Origin: Cryptomeria japonica | Lineage: Eukaryota; Streptophyta; Pinopsida; Cupressales; Cupressaceae | DNA length: 60,000 nt | Assembly (NCBI RefSeq): GCF_030272615.1 | Contig: NC_081412.1 | Location: forward strand, 687,266,583 to 687,326,582 | Direction of reading: 5' to 3' | Part shown: in pieces, positions 34,136 to 43,248 of the stretch | How the letters are laid out: the number at the start of each line of letters is the position of its first letter | Numbering within the stretch: position 1 is the stretch's first letter | Notes under the pieces: model-generated | Databases searched by the model: none | What the model was told of the DNA's origin: nothing | Seen by the model: the letters and a program-made list of their open reading frames with translations, nothing else | Position numbers and translations under genes: made by a program

Positions 34136-37100
34136 ATGTCAAAGTCGGGATATAAGGAAGGGAAAGAACTATTGAAGATGTTGGAGACTGGATTTTATCC
34201 AGAGCTTAAGATTTCATCCAGATGGAAGGAGATTGCTGATACAAACATGCATTTCCTAGACTTCGACCAGATGCAGTGTCGAATGTTCGGAATCAGAGAT
34301 CAGGTTCCTTCCCCAGCATATACAAATATTATGAAGAGTGGCATTTTCCATGCCGTTGGATTTCCACAGTCCATACAATGCAATGAGCTTATCCTGGAGT
34401 GTGCACAATGTTACGATCCGCTCACAAGAATGATTAAGACTCCTAAGGGCATTGTCATCACCTACCTTGTTGAGGATGCTATTGCAGAGGTGTTCGGAAT
34501 TCCACGCGGAACAGACATGAAGGATGTGACCAAAAAGGATTATGCAGAAAGATACACGAAGAAGATGGGTGTATGCAAGAATTTAATTAACAAAGAGTGG
34601 ATGATTGAGCCTAGGTCTCATCATTCCAAGGCTCCCAAGACACTCATGTGCATAGATTTTAAGGAGGAATATAGTGATTTGATATTCCTACTCAATAGAG
34701 TGATGAGGATGCCGCAGGGAGCAATATTTGATGGGTGGATGTTCTACTTCATTCAGGATTGTCTTAGAGGAACACTAGTGAATTGGTCCAAGATTATAAG
34801 TGACAATCTAGATTTTCAGCTGAGAAATGTAGAGCGGTCCAAGTCATTCGCCATGACTTCTTACCTGGTGTACCTGCTTGCACGGTTTGTTTCATACAAA
34901 GGATTAATATGCAAAGGTGAAGTCGGGAATGGGCAAGGACAATTCAAAAGTTATGAATGCTACCCCCAGCTGAGCATGCATAGAATTGAAGACTATAAGA
35001 GAGTGAATGATGCATTCACTATGTACATCACACGGATACTGCAAAGCAGAATCCACAGAAGATTGTCCAAGGAGGCAACAGAGTTAATAAAAAAATATGG
35101 ATCGTGGTATATACAGTTTCCCACTTTCACATACCTCAGGATTCATGGGTTTCAATCCGAACCCTGCAGACTTCCTAGGTATCCAACCGACAGAATGATA
35201 TTGTTGGAAGTGGTGAGACAGCTTCTAGAGTTCAATGTTATCCAGAGAGAGAAGCACAGGATAGGAATGGCGTTCCCTATTTCAGTTGGGAAGACATCAG
35301 AGGTTTGCCAATCCGCCATAGCCGCCAGCACTGCGAGTGAGGAGCTTGCATTCTATCGATTTGCTACATACAAGAAGAGAGAAAGATTTGATCTAGACAA
35401 GAAGGTCGGAAGGATCAGAGGAGAGAAGTTCACTCATAAGATTGACATAGAAGATTATTGGGCTACCCTGATGGACGAGCAAGCAGTGAAGAGAAGAATG
35501 TGGTCTAGAATGTCAGTGGATTTCATGAGGAAGTGTGGACTTTTCCTCATTCCTGATCAGGTATTAGATGATAGAGATCATACACATCCACAGTATGAGA
35601 GTGAAATGAAGAAGGCAATCTTATTGCCTAATTGGTCAGAGTCAGAAGAGATTGACCTGAATATATTGATGAGAGAGGTCTTGAATTTCTCCCGCCTATG
35701 AGTGGATATACAAATGAATAAGTTAGTTGACATGGGTGTTCCCTTCACTTATGAAAAGATGAAGCCGGAAGAGTCTACTTCCGAGGATGATCAGAGGACT
35801 GTTAGTGATGTCAGGATTCATGCAGACGAAGAGAGTCAAGCTCCCAAGAGAAGGAAGAACACGTCAGGAGAAGTCAAGGCTAGAGGGAAGAAGATTGAGG
35901 AGGTGAAGAAGAAACAGAAAACTATCATTCCTCCACTTATCATTCCTTCACCCCCTCCTAGTGTCTCATCAATCGGAGTGATTGGAGTAACAGAACAGAA
36001 CAAGGAGACTCAGCAATGTTCCAACACAGTGATACTACCGGAGAATATTCAGGAGTTCCATGCCACAGCGACATCTGCACCTCTTGATGAGAATAATGAT
36101 CAGCCAGACTCCCCTACTGTCCTTTTGGAAGTTAGCTTGGGAAATGAGGTATATGATTGGACCAGGGATAATCCTAATGACAATGAGGATGTTATCTCGG
36201 CATTGAAAGGACTTGATCGAGAAATATGTCTCGATGATGGTATGGAGATGGCCGCTATTCCTAAATGGCTGATGAGAAGTATGGAAAAAAGTAAACAAAT
36301 GATAGAGGTGCAGCCTATTGATGATATTGATGACTACCTAGCTAGGAGTGCTAAGGAGAAGGAGCCCAAGAGAGCGGAGATTTTATCGCACATAGCTAGA
36401 GATGAGACAGGAATGCAGATTGCGCAGATTGTTGTTCCTATTGCAGGCGTGACAGCGGACATTGCTACTCCTATGGATTTTCAGATCACTTCAGTTGCAC
36501 TTGGTCGTACATCCAAAAAACAGGAATTCCAGGAGATTGGTGAAAACCTCTAGGCAATCAATGCAAGGTTAGACAGAGCGATTGCAGAGAATGAAAGGTA
36601 CAGAAAAGAAAATATTAGACTCAGAAGATATATTGCAGGGACCAGGCGTGGAGATCCCACCCTTATTTTCCCTATTGTAGTTGACCATGGAATACATTCA
36701 CACTGCGAGATAGCGAGAGGCACACACTCAAAGGTGGAAAAATGGATTGAAAGCACAAGAAAGCAGGCAGATGATTTCCATACTCAGTTTGTTCATGCAT
36801 ATGATAGGACAACAGGACTTGTATTCAAAATTCAGTATTTGGAGGGAGTTTGGGAAGAATTCCGGCCTATTCAAGACAAGACTATTCCACGCCTCCAGGC
36901 ATGGAAAAAGATTCCTAATTCCACCTTGGTCAGCGAGAACATTGTGCACAATGGAGACAGATATGATTTCCATGGCTGGTATTGTTCACTAGCCGTGAAG
37001 AAATCAACTTATGAGAACGCCCAGTTGAGTTGTATGGAGATGGAAGGATTAATTCAGGACATTCAGATGAAGATCCTTGCCTTGATTGAGGAATTATTGG

Positions 37101-37441
37101 GTGTTGATGTTAGTGATGCTAGTGGTTTACACTTAGCCGAATTAAGAGACAAGATGAAATTTATGTATTTTTGCTAGTTGGACTCTTTGAAGAAGAGTCA
37201 GATAGATGACTTGGTCTCTTTGTTGATTCATGTTCATAGTTCACAGAAGCTCATGCCAGAATGGGAGAACACTTTGAATGCTTGCTCGGATTCACTGGAC
37301 GTGATTGATTTATAACAGGATACCTTGCCTAGCATTTCCATGGAGGAGTTAGATTCAGTATTGGCCAGATTCTTGGAGTATGCTAGGAGAGAGAGAGATG
37401 CAGGGAGGAATCTTCTAGAAGATTCCCTATTTGATGACTAG
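34136..37441 (+). pseudogene. Long reading frame of unknown function in unit D, four in-frame stops
   Basis: From ATG at 34136 one frame runs 1,101 codons to TAG at 37439. It is interrupted only by TGA (35699), TAG (36551), TAG (37175) and TAA (37313), with no frameshift. Residues 1-521 form a mixed alpha/beta block related to the fragment in unit A. Residues 523-805 are charged and Ser/Pro-rich, with basic clusters such as PKRRKN and KKIEEVKKKQK that look like nuclear localisation signals. The remainder is rich in coiled coil and ends in the conserved EELDSVLARFLEYARRE tail. No protease, RT, RNase H, integrase or zinc knuckle is seen. The general look recalls plant transposon-associated ORFs of unknown function, but I recognise no family. 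All four stops could arise by single C-to-T changes (CGA, CAG, CAG, CAA). Confidence 0.75.
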
Positions 37442-37488
37442 GTATCTTTTCATTGGGCCATATGTTGGTGGCACCATTTTTTATGTAA

Positions 37489-37615
37489 CCCTAATTAGGG
37501 CAATTTTAGGGTTTTGTTGGCATGATCTCGGTCGTTGATCTTAGATCAATCTTGGCCATCCATTTTGTAAGAGACTCTATATATGCCCCCTTGTCTCTCA
37601 TTTGTAAGGGAGAGT
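37489..37615 (+). promoter_or_regulatory. Promoter block of unit D
   Basis: CCCTAATTAGGG (37489..37500), a TATA box (CTATATATGCC, about 37577) and CTCATTTGTAAGGG. It starts only 47 bp after the last stop of the reading frame. Confidence 0.65.
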
Positions 37616-38397
37616 TTTTGTAGAGTTGTTGGTATATGCTGCAGCTATTTGAATCATAATCATTGTTCAATTGTTGGTGATTTTACTCTTCAAGTGTTGT
37701 ATTTGCATTCATGGTTCTCAATTCCTCCAAGTTAGATTAGATTTTAGATTAGACTTTATTTTCATGTATGTTAGATTGAGTGGAAGATTTGTTGAATTCA
37801 TTTGTGTGGAATCCTTAATCCATACCACTAGGCTCTTGCCGCTGGTAAGTGCGCCTTGTGTGGTCAACTGGAATTTGAGTAAACATAACTTCAACTATTA
37901 CGCGTCCGTTGACAAGCATCGACTTGGATGGTGTCTACGTTTGATGGTGATAGCCTGAAAATCTTTAAGTATACCTTAGACGATTGCACTAAGCTTGTGT
38001 CAATACCTGATTGTGAGGCCTTGCTTGGTTTGATTCCACTAGATCCATTCATCATTTCCTACATTCCTAGGTTTAGAATAGATTTCCTGAACCCTATTCT
38101 TTTTCCCCCTTTTTAGTAAGAAGTAAATCCAGAGCCATATTGATAAATCTTAAGTTGTCAGCACACCTATTCCGCATCATTCATGATAATCCAAACATTT
38201 GCGTAAGTCCCCAAGTGAAACACAGCAATTCACATCAACCACTGAACTTACCCACTCATCAAGACCTGACATGTAGAAACCTTGGAATCATTTTAGTTGA
38301 TCTCATTCTTAGCATCTGAGGTGATTTTGTTCAAGAGAGGGTAAATTACCTTGGTACTTTATTCTTAAATGTTTTGTCCATAAAAAACACATCAACA

Positions 38398-38586
38398 GGC
38401 CCCTTGGGTTAACAGCAAACCCATCAATCAATTGAGTCATGTCCACGCATTGAAGGAACCTTGGAGTTAGCCGTTTGAACTTTTTGTGCAATCTTAGCAT
38501 ACAGACTAATTTTGATCAAGAGAGAGTAAGGTGACCGTTGGTAACTTTATTCTGTGTTTGACGCTGTCATAAAAAACACGTCAACA
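38398..38586 (+). mobile_element. Unit C, displaced 3' end
   Basis: It begins with the right target duplication of D and continues the unit C U5-like sequence interrupted at 30850. Shared words with unit A (CCCTTG, ACAGCAAAC, CCTTGGAGTT) confirm this. It ends ACACGTCAACA at 38586 and is followed by the GGTCC duplication of unit C. Confidence 0.75.
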
Positions 38587-38629
38587 GGTCCCCATTTGGA
38601 ATGGGGTGATGTGTGATTAGGTCACAACA
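38587..38629 (-). mobile_element. Unit E, displaced 5' start with two-hairpin module
   Basis: On the minus strand it starts TGTTGTGACC at 38629, has both stems (TGTGACC/TCACACA and CCCCATT/AATGGGG) and ends at GGACC, where unit C inserted. The rest of E resumes at 27934 on the minus strand. Confidence 0.75.
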
Positions 38630-38699
38630 CTACCCAAGAGGCCCTTCCAAAAGAATTCAATGTTTCCCAAGACATCATCAGCCAAGCCCAAGCAAATAG

Positions 38700-40857
38700 A
38701 TGTATCTAAAAACGAACTGCAAAGCTTTCAAATGTGAGTTTGGTTTGATAGAAATTTTGTATTTGGAGTTCAAAATTGGTGCACAAGGTGAGGAAAAAAT
38801 CAAAGCTATTCAAGAATGGCCTAGACTAAGCAATTTAACTTAAATAAGAGGATTTATTGGGTTGTGCAGCTACTATAGAAGGTTTGTAAGGGGATTCTCA
38901 CAACTTGTTGCCCTCTTAACAAATCTAACGAAGAAGGGAGCATTCTCATGGAATCCAACAGCACAACAAGCTTTTGACAAACTCAAGGAGGCAATGAGTT
39001 CATGCCCGGTCTTGGCAATTCCAGATTTTTCACTCCATTTTGTTTTGGAATGTGATGATTTAGGTGAAGGAATAGGGGTTGTTTTAATGCAAAATAAACA
39101 TCCTATTGCATATGAGAGCAAGAAACTCAAGGAGAGTGTAATTTCTCAATTTATGACAAAGAAATGTTGGCCATAATGCATGCCTTAACCCAGTTTAGGC
39201 AATACTTGGCTTGTGGTAAGTTTGCAGTCAAAATTAATCATAACAACTTAAAATACTTCCTTAACCAAAGAGATTTGAATGATAGGCAGCAAAAATGGGT
39301 AAGTAAGATCCAGGCCTATGATTTTGACATTGAGTATGTAAAAGGGAATAACAATGCGGTGGCTTGATGCACTCGCTAGAAAACCACATCTACATTCTAT
39401 TACTGATATCTCTACTGATTGGAGGTAATTGATTATAGCTGAGTATGTTAAGAATTCATTTGCTAGTCTTGGAAGAAAAAGTGCAAGATGACAGGTTCAA
39501 GGTAGTGAACGAGCTTATTCTCTACAAGGATCATGTGTACATCACACCTAATCCAAGATGAAGGAAAAGATTTTGAAAGCTTGCCATGATACACCACTTG
39601 CTAGCCATCCAAGTTTCTACAAAATATACAAGCAAGTGAGAGAGCATTTTTCATGGAAAGGGATGAAAAAGGATGTAATGCAACATGTAAGGGAATGTAA
39701 GGAGTGTAAACAAAATAAGGTGGAACATGTTTTTCCAACAGGGTTATTGCAGTCTTTACCCATTACAAAACAGAAATGGGAAAGCATACCGATGGATTTT
39801 ATCACAGGGTTGTCAAGGGTTCAAGGTAAGAACTCTTTATATGTGGTGGTTGATAGACTTACAAAGTACGCCCATTTTCATGATATATCTTCAGAATTCA
39901 GGGTACCACAAGTGGCAAATTTGTTTTTAAAGAAATTTTCAAACTTCATGGCTTGCCAAAAACAATTGTAAGTGACAAGGACAGCAGGTTTCTTAGTATG
40001 TTTTGGCAAGAACTTTTTTGTTTAACAGGTATAGAGTTAACACCAAACACTAGCAATCATCCATAAATGGACGGGCAAACTAAAATAATGAATAGGTGGA
40101 TTGAAGGCATTTGAGAAATTATGTTACAAGTCAGCAAACAGCATGGATTAAATGGTTATATTTGGGGGAGTATTGCTACAACACAACTCATCACATGTAA
40201 ATTGGTATGTCTCCCTTTAAGGCACTTTATAGCTATGATGCTACTTCATTTGTGAATTGGGTTCTTATTAATAGTAGAGTGCCTAGTGCCAAACATGTGG
40301 TTCAGCAAAGCAAGGACATTATGTTGTCTCTCAAGGAAAACTTGCAACAAGTTCAAAATCAACAAAAATTGTATGCTAATAGACACCGAACTGAAAGAAC
40401 ATTTGAGGCGTGAGACATGGTGTTCTTAAGGTTGCAACCTTTCTGACAGTCCTCAATTAAAGGAAGTGGAGGTGAAAGCACGTTTTTAGGACCTTAGAAG
40501 GTTGTAAGGAAGATTTGGCAAGTAGCTTATGAGCTGGAATTACCACCTAATAGCAGAATTCACAATACCATCCATGTTTCGATCCTTAAGAAGATCCTTG
40601 GTCAGCAGATTACCCCTTCAATGGAATTACCCCACTTGACTACGAAGGAAAACTAATCCTTGAACCTGAGACAGTGCCAAACGTGAGGGAGAAGAGGCTA
40701 AGGAACAAGGTGATTCTAGAACACTTGGTGAAATGGAAAGGGCTACCACCAGAAGATGCGACATGGGAAGGGATGGAGATCTTTGAGCATCCCAATCTGA
40801 AATTGCTTGAGGTCAAGCAATTAGAGGATGGGAAGACAATGATGAGCCTGATTTGAT
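38700..40857 (+). pseudogene. Ty3/Gypsy chromovirus pol remnant (RT end, RNase H, integrase, chromodomain)
   Basis: Translation in shifting frames gives the end of RT (KCEFG, then IRGFIGLCSYYRRFVRGFS), RNase H (FSWNPTAQQAFDKLKEA, PIAYESKKL, LAIMHALTQFRQYL, YVKGNNNAVA) and the integrase zinc domain (HDTPLASHPS...C..CK). The integrase core (IPMDFITGL, VVVDRLTKYAHF, VSDKDSRF) and a chromodomain (HLVKWKGLPPEDATWEG, about 40709-40780) follow. Many stops and frameshifts make it inactive. The RT palm, protease and gag are missing: the left end stops where unit E begins at 38629. The chromodomain places it among chromoviruses. Confidence 0.9.
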
Positions 40858-42422
40858 GGGGCTAGTTGGCTAGCCATGCGGTGGTAACTAAAACTCGCTT
40901 CTTTTGTGTTTTCCTTTAATATCAATAAGTTTGAAATTTCAAATATATGAAATTATTATAAATTTCAATATAGTTCAAGAGTTCAAAAAATCACATGAAC
41001 AAAAACTTAGACCTTATAGGTAGGAACCTTTGAGATATTCTGAGAAACCCCCTTCATAATTTTTTACTTCAAAACATGCTCAACTTGCCGACTTCAATAG
41101 TTCAAGATCAGAAAATCACCAACACCTCGACTTTAAAGGGTTAGAAAATGCCTGACTTGCCCACTTCAATGGTTCAAAAGTTCAAAAAATCCCCGACTTC
41201 CCAACATGCCCGACTTGTCGACTTCCCAACATGCCCGACTTGCCGACTTCCTAAATCATTGGTAATGGTTCGAAAATTCAGAAAATGTCCAACTTCCCAA
41301 CTTCAGGAAATCCCTGACTTCCCGACTTCAATGGTTCGCGAGTTCAGAAAATGGATCCAGAAAAAGTTGCAAATTACATGAATTTGAAGGCAACCCACTT
41401 GAGATTTTGGCCTCGAACGCATCCAGTTTCAATTTTGCGGTCATACGAGCTCATATGATATGTTATTTTAATATTCTCTCTGTGGAGCGATATGGCTGGC
41501 AAGGCCAGTTTACAAAGGAAGTACTCCAATTTTGTGAACTTCTCAAAAATGGATGATAAACACATGTTTTATTTCAATTATCATAACCTCTCACAAATTT
41601 TCATGGCCCCAAGATGCCCGGTTAATCCATAGTGAAATTACTCTAATATAGCTGCTAGAGAAATTAAAAAATTTCAATTTCTCTATAGTTTATGTGCAAT
41701 AATTTAAAATGTTTTAAAAAAATTTATATCATTTTCAGAGCAGCAATTTCACATGAAAGTGAAAGGCTATTTATTTTTAAGTTTTTAAAAAGAAGCAATT
41801 ACAGAAACTAAAAAGGCTCATTGGAGAGTTTTTAAATATGTAAGAGTTTTTAAATATGTAATTAATAGATTATAGAAGGGTCCAGATTTTTTATCCCCAT
41901 TGTACTTGGAGACATGAGTAGGACTCGATCAAAGTAATTTTTGGAAGGAGTTTTCTTATTCAATTTTCTGTGGATAGGGGAGATAGCAATGTATTTCTTT
42001 TGGAGACATGATCTTTTTGTGCAGAAATGTAGAGCCTTTGAACTCTCTAATTTTGTCAAGGAGATAAAGGAGATCTTTTGAAGCTTTGTATTCATTTGAT
42101 TTCTCTTTTGATTGTCATTTATTTTGTGATTTGCAATCAAACCTGGACATTGTCACCTGACTCATACCAGATCATAGGTGTGTTTATAATAGGAACTTTG
42201 AGTCTTGAATTATTCATATCATCTAAAAGGAATTGGTGCTTATTTTCCTAATCTTCTTTTGTGGATGTTGAGTTGGTAAACTTTGTGTCATTTATCTCTG
42301 CTTCCCTTTGATTCTAAATTCATAATCACATCTGCAGCATAGTGATGCCCAGATGTTAGTTGTTGTTCCTACTTTTTGGTTAAAAGCATACCCCCAAAAT
42401 CCAAACTACATCATAAGAGGGA
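40858..42422. other. AT-rich sequence with a short repeat, between Gypsy remnant and hAT
   Basis: No gene. Around 41090..41350 about ten copies of CCCGACTTCCCAAC-like and TTCAATGGTTCAAAA-like words form a degenerate minisatellite. The first part may be the 3' region or LTR of the Gypsy element. Confidence 0.45.
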
Positions 42423-42430
42423 GTTGTACC
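42423..42430 (+). other. 8-bp target duplication of hAT element, left copy
   Basis: GTTGTACC lies immediately left of the terminal repeat. The identical octamer is at 46634..46641. Confidence 0.95.
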
Positions 42431-42524
42431 CAGAGAAACGAGACTCGCCCGAAATCACCCAAACTCGGCGAGTCCGAGTCCGAGTCCGAGTCAGGCCAAA
42501 CGAGTCCCAGGGGCTCGGACTCAG

Positions 42525-42572
42525 ACTCGCCGAGTTGGCGATTTTGGCCCAAAATCGCCAAACTCGGCGAGT
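42525..42572. repeat. Palindrome in hAT left subterminal region
   Basis: Arms ACTCGCCGAGTTGGCGATTT and its complement meet almost without a loop around GGCCC. One extra A on the right arm is the only break. It overlaps the CGAGTC/GACTCG motif cluster. Confidence 0.9.
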
Positions 42573-43248
42573 CCCGAGCCCTGGACTCGGCCGGCGTTGG
42601 CACAACTAAAAAGTCAAAAAAAAAATAGTTTGGAAAGTTTTTTTAAATCCGTTTTTTTATGTTAATTGTCTTCTAGCCCTAAAAGTGACTTTCATTTCAT
42701 TCACTTGCAAAAAAAGGAAGTGTAAAGTGAGTTGGGAAGAAAAACAAGGGTGCATAGAAGAAAAACCAGCAAGGAGGAAGCTCAAGTTTTCTTCAATTTG
42801 TCACATTGGAGCTGCATTGTGTTTCGATTTGGTGCATCAAGAGTTGGATAGGAAGAGTTTGCAGCTCATTTCAAGCTTGTTGTAAGAGGTAAGATTGTTT
42901 TTTTTAACATTATTTTGTTTCTTATATGCAAAAATTCCATTTTCTATTCATTTATTTTGAAAGTTTTACATTTTCTTGTATGCAAGATCTTTTGTATGTT
43001 TGTAATTTGTATGTAGCATGTAGTATGTAGTTGTACTATGTAGGGTTGTATGTAGGGTTTGTAAATTTTTTTTTTTTTAAATTGTAGGGTTTGACAAACC
43101 CTACAATTTAAAAAAAAAAAAATTACAAACCCTACTTTAGTTTTTTTGAATGTATGTATTAATTTTATTTTGTATTTGTAATGTTTTATTGCAGCAAACT
43201 TCACTTTATTATTTGCCTCAACTTCAACTTTCACAAAACTATCCTAAA

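Larger units (their letters stand above)
30851..38397 (+). mobile_element. Unit D: 7.5-kb LTR-like unit carrying a long reading frame
   Basis: It runs from TGTTGTGACC to AACACATCAACA. Order: two-hairpin module (30851..30895), leader, first array (31480..32450), second degenerate array (32800..33860), reading frame of 1,101 codons with four stops (34136..37441), promoter block (37489..37600) and R-U5-like region to 38397. It has one copy only of each part, with no terminal direct repeats, yet TG/CA ends and a 5-bp target duplication. The simplest reading is a solo LTR whose U3 is about 6.7 kb and encodes a protein. It is inserted into unit C and is therefore younger than C. Confidence 0.75.

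Noticed and set aside
38270-38586. Tandem duplication of an LTR end (two copies ending in ACRTCAACA)
   Set aside because: The first is the end of unit D and the second the displaced end of unit C. They are two elements, not a local duplication.
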